This document shows positions 27,164-35,348 of a DNA stretch of 46,260 nucleotides, piece by piece. Position 1 is the first letter of the stretch. Every line of letters starts with the position of its first letter. The DNA comes from an uncultured Collinsella sp. (lineage in GTDB: Bacteria > Actinomycetota > Coriobacteriia > Coriobacteriales > Coriobacteriaceae). The DNA lies in contig CALKBO010000010.1 in the NCBI GenBank assembly GCA_937989875.1, positions 1 to 46,260 on the forward strand, written 5' to 3'. Under the pieces are notes generated by a model. That model was given only the letters and a program-made list of their open reading frames with translations, was not told where the DNA came from and did not search any database. The position numbers and the translations under genes are program-made.

Positions 27164-28057
27164 GTGCTCGTGGACAACATACAAGAGGAGTTTGGCGGCG
27201 AGCCCGTCGCGGCGTTCTCGATGTCGCATCCGGCTGTGCCGGCACTCTATATAGTGCTGACGCTGGGGCTCACCATGTTCTCGATGCAGCCGGTGCTGAT
27301 TGCGCTGTCACTTGCGGGCGGGCTGGCGTATGGATTTGCGACGCGTGGGGCTGCCCGCACGCTGGGCGCACTCCGCTGGCAGTTGCCGGTGATTTTGATC
27401 ATTGCACTGGTCAACCCGCTGTTTAGCGCCTCGGGCTCGACGGAGCTGTTCCGTATTGGCATGCGCGCGGTGTATCTGGAAAGCATGGTATACGGCCTGT
27501 GCATGGGCGGGCTGTTTGTGGCGAGCGTGCTGTGGTTTGAGGCCGCGGCGTCGATGCTTGGCTACGACAAGGTGCTTGCGCTGCTGGGTAATGCCGCGCC
27601 GGTGATCGCGCTCATGATCTCGATGTGCATGAGGCTTATCCCGCAGTTTTTGCGCCGCGGCCGCACGGTACTGGCGGTGCAAGATGCGATTGACGTGCCG
27701 GGCCGCGCGCCGGCCGACCCCGTGCGCTCGCGCCTGCGGGCGTCGAGCGTGTTGATGGGCTGGGGCATGGAAGATTCGCTGGAGCGTGCGGACGCGATGC
27801 GCTCGCGCGGGTGGGGTGCCGCGACGCGTCGTACGACGTATGCGAGGTATCGACTGGGGCGCAGCGACATTGCCGCGTTGGTTGGGCTTGCGTTGTTTGG
27901 CGTGGCCACGGCGGCAGTGGCGTGGACCGCGACGACGCAGTATTCGTTTTATCCGCAGCTCTCGCTGCCGGCGCCGTGGCCGGGCTATGTCGTGTACGCT
28001 GCCTGGATGGTGCTGCCTTGCGCGTTGCATGCGATTGATGAGAAGAGGTTTGGCTGA
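27164..28057 (+). CDS. ECF transporter transmembrane (T) component
   Basis: A 297-residue EcfT/CbiQ-type protein that couples ATPases to the substrate-binding subunit. Hydrophobic helices cover ALYIVLTLGLTMFSMQPVLI, LRWQLPVILIIALVNPLF and others. The cytoplasmic coupling helices contain RADAMRSRGWG, which matches the conserved Ala-Arg-Gly motif (ARG) region of T components. The start is uncertain: the frame is open from 27002, but GTG 27164 has AGGGG six bases upstream and excludes an implausible N-terminus. It overlaps the ATPase start by one base (TGATG). The 190-base gap to divergent glmU probably holds both promoters, though none is clear. Confidence 0.85.
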   Translation: MLVDNIQEEFGGEPVAAFSMSHPAVPALYIVLTLGLTMFSMQPVLIALSLAGGLAYGFATRGAARTLGALRWQLPVILIIALVNPLFSASGSTELFRIGMRAVYLESMVYGLCMGGLFVASVLWFEAAASMLGYDKVLALLGNAAPVIALMISMCMRLIPQFLRRGRTVLAVQDAIDVPGRAPADPVRSRLRASSVLMGWGMEDSLERADAMRSRGWGAATRRTTYARYRLGRSDIAALVGLALFGVATAAVAWTATTQYSFYPQLSLPAPWPGYVVYAAWMVLPCALHAIDEKRFG

Positions 28058-29700
28058 TGGCTCGGTTTGATAGGAGCTCGGCGGCGGGTGTGGCATATGG
28101 CTCGGCCGCGCCGGCGATTGAGGTGCGAGGCCTTAGTTTTGCCTATCCCGGGGCCGAGGCACCGGTGCTCGAGGGACTTGATTGGCGTGTTTCCCAAGGT
28201 GCGTTTGCGCTGCTTGTTGGCGGTACCGGGTCGGGCAAATCGACGCTGCTGTCGCTGCTCAAGCCCGAGATCGCTCCGGCGGGTACGCGCTCCGGCGAGC
28301 TGCGCGTGCTGGGCGAGCCCGTCGCCGACATGGACGTGCGGGCATCGGCGGAGCGCGTGGGTTATGTGTTCCAGGATCCCGAGAACCAGATCGTGTGCGA
28401 AACCGTGTGGCACGAGATGGCGTTTGGCCTAGAGAATCTGGGTGTGTCGCGCGACGAGATGCGCCGCCGTGTTGCCGAGACCAGCTATTTCTTTGGTCTG
28501 GAGGACTGGCTTCATCGCGATACCGATACGCTTTCGGGTGGCCGCAAGCAGCTGCTGTCGCTTGCCGCTGTCCTGGCGCTGCGTCCACGTGTGCTGCTAC
28601 TCGACGAGCCCACGTCTCAGCTCGATCCCGTTGCCGAGAAGAATTTTCTGCACGCGCTGTTTCGCGTGAACCGTGAGCTGGGCTGCACGGTTGTTGTGGC
28701 GACGCATCAGCCGCGCCCAATGCTCGAATACGCGACGTGTGCGTACCGGATTGAGGACGGTCGCGTGCGCGAGGTGGCGGATATGGCTTCCTTGGGACGC
28801 CGAGAACCGCTGTTTTCCGATGACATGTTGGGATGGGGTGCCATCCGATGTGCAAATAAAGGAGTATTCAGCAGGCGTGAGGACAATTTGGGCTCTCTGG
28901 AGCCGCCCGGGGACGTATCGAGCGCGAAAAAAAGTTCGGAATTGGACAAATCGTCCGAATTTGTGGCGCAAACGTCGCTCGAGAACGGCTCGGAAGCCTT
29001 CTCGCGTACGGATGGAAGCAGAATACTCCAAAAAATGCACGGCGGGTCGGCTACCACCCTGTCGGAAGGCTGGTTTCGCTACGATCGAGCGTCCGGCTGG
29101 GTGCTGCGCGGGCTCGATGCGTCGTTTTCGGCTGGCGCGGTGCATGCGGTTGTGGGCGGTAACGGCTGCGGCAAGTCGACGATGCTTTCGGTGCTGGCCA
29201 AGACTGCCAAGCTGCAGCGTGGTCGTATGGTGCGCGGGGCGGCCTCGGCTGCGCTGCTGCCGCAGAACCCCAAGGCCCTACTGGTTGCCGAGACGGTGCG
29301 CGACGAGCTGATGGAATGGGCCTCGACCTGCGGATATGACGAGAACTTGGCGCGGGAGCGTGCGGCGCAACTGGGATTGGACGGCCTGGAGACGCGCCAC
29401 CCTTACGACCTCTCGGGCGGACAGCGCCAGCTGCTTGCGCTGGCAAAGCTGCTGCTGATCGGCCCCGAGCTGCTGCTGCTTGACGAGCCCACGAAGGGCT
29501 TGGACCTGGAGAGCCGTCGCATCATCGCCCGCGCCCTGCGTGACCATGTGAAGGCTGGCGGCACCGTCATCATGGCTACGCACGATTTGGACTTTGCCGA
29601 GCAGGTAGCCGACGACGTCGCCATGATGTTTGATGGCGAGATTGCCTGCATGGAGCCCCCGGCCGACTTCTTTGCCGACAACGTGTTCTATAGGGCGTGA
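28057..29700 (+). CDS. ECF transporter ATPase with two fused ABC domains
   Basis: A 547-residue protein fusing two CbiO/EcfA-type ATPases that normally form a heterodimer. Domain 1 (about 20-250) has Walker A GGTGSGKST, signature LSGGRKQ and Walker B LLLDEPTSQLD. Domain 2 (about 330-545) has GGNGCGKST, LSGGQRQ and LLLDEPTKGLD. The roughly 65-residue linker between them is Ser/Glu-rich, resembles no ABC sequence, and coincides with a nested inverted-repeat element (28850-29040). The start ATG overlaps the stop of the T component. Gene order T-A-S marks a single transporter; its substrate is unknown. Confidence 0.9.
   Translation: MARFDRSSAAGVAYGSAAPAIEVRGLSFAYPGAEAPVLEGLDWRVSQGAFALLVGGTGSGKSTLLSLLKPEIAPAGTRSGELRVLGEPVADMDVRASAERVGYVFQDPENQIVCETVWHEMAFGLENLGVSRDEMRRRVAETSYFFGLEDWLHRDTDTLSGGRKQLLSLAAVLALRPRVLLLDEPTSQLDPVAEKNFLHALFRVNRELGCTVVVATHQPRPMLEYATCAYRIEDGRVREVADMASLGRREPLFSDDMLGWGAIRCANKGVFSRREDNLGSLEPPGDVSSAKKSSELDKSSEFVAQTSLENGSEAFSRTDGSRILQKMHGGSATTLSEGWFRYDRASGWVLRGLDASFSAGAVHAVVGGNGCGKSTMLSVLAKTAKLQRGRMVRGAASAALLPQNPKALLVAETVRDELMEWASTCGYDENLARERAAQLGLDGLETRHPYDLSGGQRQLLALAKLLLIGPELLLLDEPTKGLDLESRRIIARALRDHVKAGGTVIMATHDLDFAEQVADDVAMMFDGEIACMEPPADFFADNVFYRA
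28850..29040. repeat. Type D nested inverted-repeat element inside the ATPase gene
   Basis: Ends 28850-28872 and 29018-29040 are imperfect inverse copies that share GTGCA, an exact GGAGTATTC/GAATACTCC (28861-28869, 29021-29029) and GC. At the centre TTCGGA (28935-28940) pairs with TCCGAA (28954-28959) within longer arms. The element corresponds to the interdomain linker of the fused ATPase, is open in frame, and has more A+T than flanking code. Element identity is inference from symmetry; no second copy is in the window. Confidence 0.5.
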
Positions 29701-29704
29701 TGGG

Positions 29705-30418
29705 ATGACGGGCTGTCGTTTCTCGCGTTTACTCACAAAACTGGAGATCCCGCTGTTGTTGGCGGTGCCGGCGGTGATGGCAGCGGCATTGCTGGCGGGC
29801 GTTGAGCAGGCGGCGCTTGCCATGCTTGTCGTGGTGGCGCTGGTGCTTGCACTGTTCTTTGCGGGTTACGAGGCATCTCGTCCGGGTTTGCGCCAGATTA
29901 TGCCCACGCTGGTGCTGGCGGTGCTGGCGGCGGCGGGGCGCATCCTGTTTGGGCCCATTCCCGACTTTAAACCGGTGAGCGCCATCGCCATTATCGCGGG
30001 GGCGACGCTTGGTCGCCGCAATGGTTTTATGGTTGGCGCGCTGGCGGCGCTGACCAGCAATTTCTTTTTTGGACAGGGCATGTGGACGCCGTGGCAGATG
30101 TATGCCTGGGGGCTCGTGGGATACGTTGGCGGTGCGCTGTCGTATGCGGGTGCATTCGACCGCGCCGATGGCACCGTGCGCATGCCGGCGCTACTGACCT
30201 ACGGCTTTGCTTCGGGTTTGCTGTACGGCGTGGTGATCAACGCGTATGACATCATTGGATTTGTACAGCCGCTTACTTGGGCGGGTGCCGTGGCGCGTCT
30301 TGCCACGGCAGTGCCGTTCGATATCACACATGGCCTCGCGACCTGCGTGTTCTTGGTCGCCCTGTACAAGCCCTGGTGTCGCCGCATTAACCGAGTCGTC
30401 GTGAAGTACGGGCTGTAG
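29705..30418 (+). CDS. ECF transporter substrate-binding (S) component
   Basis: A 237-residue membrane protein with about six hydrophobic helices. The motif FKPVSAIAIIAGATLGRRNGFMVGALAALTSNFFFGQG is cut here to its ends FKPVSAI and SNFFFGQG; together with WTPWQMYAWGLVGYVGG it is typical of ECF S components of the riboflavin-transporter-like family, several of which carry vitamins or precursors. The substrate cannot be assigned. ATG 29705 lies four bases after the ATPase stop without a strong ribosome binding site, consistent with translational coupling. No riboswitch is visible ahead of the operon. Confidence 0.75.
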   Translation: MTGCRFSRLLTKLEIPLLLAVPAVMAAALLAGVEQAALAMLVVVALVLALFFAGYEASRPGLRQIMPTLVLAVLAAAGRILFGPIPDFKPVSAIAIIAGATLGRRNGFMVGALAALTSNFFFGQGMWTPWQMYAWGLVGYVGGALSYAGAFDRADGTVRMPALLTYGFASGLLYGVVINAYDIIGFVQPLTWAGAVARLATAVPFDITHGLATCVFLVALYKPWCRRINRVVVKYGL

Positions 30419-30458
30419 GGCTGGTTGCGCCGGGGCGGGAATCAATACTGCCGAAGCG

Positions 30459-30624
30459 CCATTTCAAAACTACGCCGGTTTACGGGGCCAGATTAGCACA
30501 GGCAGACCATACCAGTTTTTTTCGAAATAGAGCAAGCCGTTCACCTGCGGTTTTATTATCTCGGAATTGTGTATGGTTGGGGGTTCGCGATTCAGCCCCG
30601 TAAACCGGCATAGTTTTGGAATGG
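30459..30624. mobile_element. Type A nested-palindrome element, copy 1
   Basis: A 166-bp segment whose 30-bp ends (30459-30488 and 30595-30624) are inverse copies with two mismatches and include CCGGTTTACGGGGC. Inside, CCATAC and GTATGG form a second inverted pair, and a central region contains CACCTGCGGTTTT, the inverse of the AAAACCGCAGGTA core seen in the other copies. The second copy is at 45591-45743. No protein is encoded. Sequence 30419-30458 shows only a GC-rich stretch. Confidence 0.8.
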
Positions 30625-30666
30625 CCGGCTGATACGACGGGCATCGTGGCCCCCAGAGAGCCAAAT

Positions 30667-30948
30667 TGATCCATTTTCTTCCGTCTCCAGATGTCCCCAG
30701 GAAATCAGTTGACGGCGCTTGTCACGAAACCGGCCCATCTACTACGTTTAGCTTGATACCCCCGACCATGACCGCGTTTTATGAAAAACCGCAGGCTTTC
30801 TACCTGCGGTTTTCTTTTTGCGTTGTTCGCTGTGGTTGAGGGTAGTGGCTTAAACGTAGTAGATGGGCTGGTTTCGTGGCGGACGGGGTCACGCGGGCGC
30901 CCTTGCGCGGGCAAAAGTGATCCGTATTCCTTCGTCCCCGGGGGATCA
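30667..30948. mobile_element. Type B nested-palindrome element, copy 1
   Basis: A 282-bp segment. The outer units 30667-30707 and 30918-30948 both have the form TGATCC...CCGTC..CCCC...ATCA. The next layer, 30723-30750 and 30851-30878, is a 28-bp inverted repeat with one G-U-compatible mismatch, containing CATCTACTACGTTTA. At the centre GAAAAACCGCAGG (30783-30795) pairs with CCTGCGGTTTTC, followed by T5, a terminator-like hairpin. It starts 42 bases after type A copy 1. The second A-B pair is at 45591-46039. Confidence 0.8.
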
Positions 30949-30956
30949 TTTGGGGG

Positions 30957-31775
30957 CTAGAGCTCTAGCGTGAGGGTGACAGGGCAGTGGTCGCTGCCGA
31001 AGATGTCGCCACGGATACCGGTGTCGCGTACGTTGTCGGCGATTGCGTCGCTTACCAGGAAGTAGTCGATGCGCCAGCCGGCGTTGTTCTTGCGGGCATT
31101 AAAGCGGTAGCTCCACCAGCTGTAAACGCCCTCGACGTCGGGGTTTGCCGCGCGCCAGGTATCGGTAAAGCCGGCGTTGAGCAGTTCGGTAAACTTGCCG
31201 CGCTCCTCGTCCGAAAAGCCTGCGTTGCCGCGGTTGGACTTGGGGTTCTTAAGGTCGATCTCCTCGTGCGCAACGTTAAAGTCGCCGCAGGTCACGACGG
31301 GTTTGCCGGTCTCGCGCTCGAGCGCGCTCAAAAAGTCGCGGTAGGCATCGTCCCAGGCCATGCGCACGTCGATGCGGGCGAGTTCGTTTTGCGCGTTGGG
31401 AGTGTAGACATCCACAAACCAGAACTTGTCGAACTCCAGCGCGCAGACGCGGCCCTCGGTTGCGGCTTGGGCGACGAGCTCGGCCGCCTCGCCCTCGCCG
31501 GCGTAGGGTAACAGCGCATCGGCGTGCAGCACGCGCAGCGGTTCCTGGCGGCTAAAGACCGCAGTGCCCGAGTAGCCTTTACGCTCGGCGTAGCTCCAGG
31601 TTTGGCGATAGCCGGGCAGGTCAATATCAACCTGGCCTTCTTGCAGCTTGGTCTCTTGCAGCGCCAGGATATCGACGTCGAGTTCTTGCGCGATCTGGAT
31701 AAAGCTCGGGTCCTTTTTGAGCACGGCGCGCAGGCCGTTAACGTTCCACGAGGCGAAAGTGTAAGTCTGAGGCAT
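30957..31775 (-). CDS. Exonuclease III family AP endonuclease
   Basis: A 272-residue Mg-dependent DNA repair enzyme that cuts at abasic sites. Characteristic motifs are SWNVNGLRA at the N-terminus, LALQETKLQ (metal-binding Glu), GYSGTAVFSR, YTPNAQ, CGDFNVAHEEIDL (Asp and Asn), WRIDYFLVS and the C-terminal GSDHCPVTL (catalytic His). Length matches XthA/ExoA. AAAGGA precedes the ATG on the minus strand. Its stop lies nine bases beyond the type B repeat, which may serve as its 3' end. Confidence 0.93.
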   Translation of the reverse strand: MPQTYTFASWNVNGLRAVLKKDPSFIQIAQELDVDILALQETKLQEGQVDIDLPGYRQTWSYAERKGYSGTAVFSRQEPLRVLHADALLPYAGEGEAAELVAQAATEGRVCALEFDKFWFVDVYTPNAQNELARIDVRMAWDDAYRDFLSALERETGKPVVTCGDFNVAHEEIDLKNPKSNRGNAGFSDEERGKFTELLNAGFTDTWRAANPDVEGVYSWWSYRFNARKNNAGWRIDYFLVSDAIADNVRDTGIRGDIFGSDHCPVTLTLEL

Positions 31776-31910
31776 GGTGTCCTTTCGACGGGGTTGGCAG
31801 GCTTAAGATTAGCGCAACAGGGGCGCGGTGGGCTCCGCGCATGCTGACTTAAAGGCCGCATGCTGGGACGTCGTCCAACGCTGCCCGACTAACAAGGACG
31901 GAGGACTCAT

Positions 31911-32663
31911 ATGACGCAGGCAATATCGGACCCCAAGCAGGCCTCCGCCGCGCTGGCGGAGCTGTTCGGCACCCACAAGCGCGTGGTCTTCTTTGGTGGC
32001 GCGGGCGTTTCCACGGCGAGTGGCATCCCCGATTTCCGCAGCGTGGACGGCCTGTATCACCAGCAGTTTGCCTACCCGCCCGAGACCATGCTCTCGCATA
32101 GCTTTTACGAGGCGCATCCGGCCGAGTTCTTCGACTTCTACCGCACCAAGATGATCGCGCTTGGCGCCAAGCCCAATCGCTGCCACACCAAGCTGGCCGA
32201 GCTGGAGCGCGCCGGCAAGCTAAATGCCGTGGTGACGCAAAATATCGACGGCCTGCATCAGATGGCCGGCTCACGGCGCGTGTTTGAGCTGCACGGATCG
32301 GTCCATCGCAACATTTGCCAGTCGTGTGGCGCGGTCTATAGCGCCGAGTGGATTTGCTCGCGCGAGCACGAGGACGCCGCGGGCGTGCCTGCGTGTCCCG
32401 CGTGCGGCGGCCGCATCAAGCCCGATGTAGTGCTCTACGAGGAGCCGCTCGACGAGCACGTGCTGACCGGTGCCGTTGCCGCCATCGCCGCGGCCGATGC
32501 CCTCATTGTGGGCGGGACCTCGCTCGTGGTGTATCCGGCGGCAGGCCTTACGCGTTACTTTACCGGCGATACGCTGGCCATATGCAACCTTGCTCCCACC
32601 GATCAGGATGCAAATGCCGACCTGCTGATTTCTTGCGACATCGCGGCCGCGTTTGCGTTCTAG
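31911..32663 (+). CDS. Sir2-family NAD-dependent protein deacylase
   Basis: A 250-residue sirtuin that removes acyl groups from lysine with NAD. The NAD-binding segment is GAGVSTASGIPDFRS, the active-site loop TQNIDGLHQMAG, and the catalytic His is in FELHGSVHRN. A four-cysteine zinc site is formed by CQSCG and CPACGG. Tyr and Arg in the pocket (FYRTK versus the CobB YxxR motif) would help decide between deacetylase and desuccinylase but cannot be settled by eye. GGAGGA-type sequence precedes ATG 31911. It is transcribed divergently from the exonuclease gene. Confidence 0.92.
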   Translation: MTQAISDPKQASAALAELFGTHKRVVFFGGAGVSTASGIPDFRSVDGLYHQQFAYPPETMLSHSFYEAHPAEFFDFYRTKMIALGAKPNRCHTKLAELERAGKLNAVVTQNIDGLHQMAGSRRVFELHGSVHRNICQSCGAVYSAEWICSREHEDAAGVPACPACGGRIKPDVVLYEEPLDEHVLTGAVAAIAAADALIVGGTSLVVYPAAGLTRYFTGDTLAICNLAPTDQDANADLLISCDIAAAFAF

Positions 32664-32683
32664 CCCGTGTGCGCGGATACAAT
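32653..32683 (+). promoter_or_regulatory. Probable promoter of the folate gene
   Basis: TTGCGT (32653-32658), 19-base spacer, TACAAT (32678-32683). It overlaps the end of the sirtuin gene. The leader then contains AGGAGG at 32747-32752. Confidence 0.4.
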
Positions 32684-32758
32684 AGAAAGACTGAGTGCAA
32701 AGCGACCCCGCCGCCAGCTCCCCAAGCTCGGCGGTGTGGGCATTTTAGGAGGATGTTC

Positions 32759-34501
32759 ATGGCGAACGACAGCAAGACATGGCGGTGCGGAAAGTATGAG
32801 CTCAGCTTTGACCGTCCGCGCATCATGGGCGTCCTCAACGTGACGCCCGATTCGTTTAGCGATGGCGGGGAGCACTTCGACCCGGATGCCGCCATCGAGT
32901 ACGGCCTGGCGATGCTCGACGCCGGCGCCGACATCATCGACGTGGGCGGCGAGTCCACGCGCCCCGGCTTTACCCCGGTCAACCCAGACGAGGAGGCTCG
33001 CCGCGTGCTGCCCGTGGTGCGCGCGCTGGCCAAGGAGGGCGCCATCGTCTCGATCGACACGCGTCATGTGGCGGTTGCCAAGGCGGCCGTGCGCTGCGGC
33101 GCCTCGATCGTCAATGACGTGACCGGCTTCACCGATCCCAAGATGGTCGAGTTTGTTAAGACGAGCACCTGCGGCGTCATCGTGATGCATGCCGGCGAGG
33201 TCGCCGCGCCCGCACGCACACACGCAACGGTGCAGCTCGATACCTCGGCAGCGGCGTTTGTTGCCGAGAAGGCGCGCGAGGCGGCTGCCGAGGCCGCGCG
33301 TGAGGCCGAGAAGCCGGCTCGCCGCCGTCGCGGCAAGTTGCTGGGCGAGCCTAAGCCGGAGGCCAAGCTTCCGGGCGGCGTGGTGCAGCCCTCGTTGCCG
33401 TTTGGCGAACCGGAGCCCACGTCCGAGCCTTCAAGCGAGCAGGAGACGCCGGCCGCCAAGCAGGCTACTGCCGCCGAGACCGTCGCGCCCGCGCCCGAGG
33501 CCACTCCCGCAGCCACCGAGGCCGCATCGGAGTCCAATGACCGCCTGGCCGCCATGATGCGCCGCAGCGCCCGCCGCGAGGAAGCCTACGTGCCCACCTC
33601 GCAGCTCCGCCGCTTCACCCTGCCCGATTCGGCGCCCATCATGCGCCGCGTCATGGGCTTTCTGTCCGACCAGGCCCGCACGCTCATCCATGCCGGCGTG
33701 TCGCGCGACCGCATCTGCATTGATCCTGGCCCGGGCTTTGGTAAGTCGGCTAACGAGGACATCGTCATCCAGCGCGAGACTGCCAAGATGGCGTCACTGG
33801 GCTATCCGCTCATGTGCGCCGTGTCGCGCAAGCGCTTTGTGGGCGCCGTCTCGGGTGTGACCGAGGCCGCCGAGCGCGATGCCGCTACGTTTGGCGTGTG
33901 CCTGGGCGCCATCCAGGCCGGTGCCAACATCGTGCGCGTGCACGACGCCGCGGGTTTTGCGCAGTTCCTGAACGGTTACTGGGCGGTTGCCAAGCCGCAG
34001 CCGCGCCGCGCGTTTGTGGCTGTGGGCTCCAACCTGGGGCATCGCTGCGACAACATCCGCGCTGCACGCGAGATGATCGCCGAGATTCCACTCACCTGCG
34101 TGTCCAACTCCTCCAAGATCTACGAGAGCGAGCCTGCCTACGAGACGCGCCAGGACGCGTTTGCCAACGCCGTCATCGAGATCAAGACCGAGCTGGCGCC
34201 GTTGGTGCTGCTCGACGAGCTTATGAAGATCGAGGCCGAGCTGGGGCGCGACCGCTCCAAAAAGGCCAAGGCCAACGGTCCGCGCACCATCGACCTGGAC
34301 CTGCTGTGGATGGACGGCGAGACCCACGGCGGCAAAAAGCTGCGCCTGCCGCATCCGCTGATCGGCGAACGCGATTTTGTGCTGGTGCCGCTCGAGGACC
34401 TGATGCACGACCCGGCGCGGTTCTTCCGCTACAACGGCGTCGAGGTCAAGGAGCCCGAGGACCGCGTGGGCCATATCGTGGGCGAATTGGGGCGTATGTA
34501 G
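32759..34501 (+). CDS. Fused dihydropteroate synthase - HPPK with a long insertion
   Basis: A 580-residue fusion of two consecutive folate enzymes: FolP (DHPS, about 1-410) and FolK (HPPK, about 418-580). DHPS motifs are IMGVLNVTPDSFSDGG, DVGGESTRPG, SIDTRH, IVNDVTGF, DPGPGFGKS and AVSRKRFVG. HPPK motifs are VAVGSNLGHR and GPRTIDLDLLWMDG. Between residues about 146 and 290 the DHPS domain carries an Ala/Glu/Pro/Arg-rich insertion; it replaces the loop where DHPS usually has MHxxGxPxxMQ. ATG 32759 lies six bases after AGGAGG; ATG 32753 is adjacent to it. No folB or folE is nearby. Acts in the cytoplasm. Confidence 0.92.
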   Translation: MANDSKTWRCGKYELSFDRPRIMGVLNVTPDSFSDGGEHFDPDAAIEYGLAMLDAGADIIDVGGESTRPGFTPVNPDEEARRVLPVVRALAKEGAIVSIDTRHVAVAKAAVRCGASIVNDVTGFTDPKMVEFVKTSTCGVIVMHAGEVAAPARTHATVQLDTSAAAFVAEKAREAAAEAAREAEKPARRRRGKLLGEPKPEAKLPGGVVQPSLPFGEPEPTSEPSSEQETPAAKQATAAETVAPAPEATPAATEAASESNDRLAAMMRRSARREEAYVPTSQLRRFTLPDSAPIMRRVMGFLSDQARTLIHAGVSRDRICIDPGPGFGKSANEDIVIQRETAKMASLGYPLMCAVSRKRFVGAVSGVTEAAERDAATFGVCLGAIQAGANIVRVHDAAGFAQFLNGYWAVAKPQPRRAFVAVGSNLGHRCDNIRAAREMIAEIPLTCVSNSSKIYESEPAYETRQDAFANAVIEIKTELAPLVLLDELMKIEAELGRDRSKKAKANGPRTIDLDLLWMDGETHGGKKLRLPHPLIGERDFVLVPLEDLMHDPARFFRYNGVEVKEPEDRVGHIVGELGRM

Positions 34502-35203
34502 ATGATCGAGATGAATGCTGTTGCCGCTGGCACCGAGCTCGACGCGGCGCGCGACGCGGGCCGCGAGGGCATGTCCGCGGGCTGGTGCGCGTGGAGCGCG
34601 GGCGATGCATCGCTGATGTTTTCGCTGGTCGTGCGCCCCGATGTGAACATGCATGCCTTCCACGGCCTGCCGTTTGTGGCGGCTATGGGCATGATGGACG
34701 CGCTTGTGGGCACGGCTTCGACGCCGGGGTTGGGCCTTGCCGGTAAGGTGGGTATCCAGTGGCCGAGCGATATCGTGTGCGGTGCGCCTGCGTTTGAGAC
34801 GTCGCTCGCGCGTGTTGCCGTGAACGGCGGTGCCGGTGCTGCGGGCATGTTCGGTGCCGTGACGGTGGATATTGAGCGTTCGGCGCTGAGCGAGCTTGGT
34901 GTGGACGTGGCTGACGAAGCGCTGGTCGAGACGCTGGCCGCCGCCGTGCTGGCCCGCGTGGACGCCTGGGCGGTTGTTGCCAACACGCCGCAAGGCGCCG
35001 CAGGGCCGCTGGCTCCCGTGCTGGGCGAGTACTTCGACATGGTGCCGCTGCTGGGCCGCCAGGTTGCGGCGGTGTCTCCCAACGGCTTGCCGCTTGCGGT
35101 CGGTGTGTTTGCGGGCCTGGACATCTGGGGCCGCGCGACCATCAAGACCGATGCCGGCGAGCAGGAGTTTCCGCCCGAGGCTGTACGAATTCGCGGGCTG
35201 TAG
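34502..35203 (+). CDS. Degenerate biotin-protein ligase (BirA/LplA-fold) homologue
   Basis: A 233-residue protein resembling the catalytic and C-terminal domains of BirA. TELDAARDAGREG aligns with the TNDxAxxxAxxG start, LMFSLVVRP with the SxxLRP strand, IQWPSDIV with KWPNDI, and the end (AGLDIWGRATIKTDAGE) with the SH3-like C-terminal domain. However, the GRGRxGR biotinyl-AMP loop is missing, the Lys of KWPND is Gln, and no DNA-binding domain is present. It may be a pseudoenzyme or bind a different ligand. The start abuts the folP-folK stop (TAGATG), so it is co-translated. Confidence 0.6.
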   Translation: MIEMNAVAAGTELDAARDAGREGMSAGWCAWSAGDASLMFSLVVRPDVNMHAFHGLPFVAAMGMMDALVGTASTPGLGLAGKVGIQWPSDIVCGAPAFETSLARVAVNGGAGAAGMFGAVTVDIERSALSELGVDVADEALVETLAAAVLARVDAWAVVANTPQGAAGPLAPVLGEYFDMVPLLGRQVAAVSPNGLPLAVGVFAGLDIWGRATIKTDAGEQEFPPEAVRIRGL

Positions 35204-35240
35204 CGCGGGGCGCCAGCGCTCAAAGATAACGATGGCAACA

Positions 35241-35275
35241 AGACCCTTCTCGGCCTGTGCCGGGGAGGGTTTCGC
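35241..35275 (+). terminator. Terminator after the BirA-like gene
   Basis: ACCCTTCTCGG (35243-35253) pairs with CCGGGGAGGGT (35260-35270), including two G-U pairs, then a weak T-rich tail. It separates the folate operon from convergent coaX. Confidence 0.5.
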
Positions 35276-35348
35276 TTATCTGAGGAATAGGCTTGGCGAG
35301 CCTTTGCGGGGACTGTGGCATCGGGCGTGCTCGACTTAAGCCCCTGCT

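Noticed and set aside
30459..30948. CRISPR array
   Set aside because: The repeats are inverted and layered, not direct repeats with regular spacers, and no cas gene is in the window.
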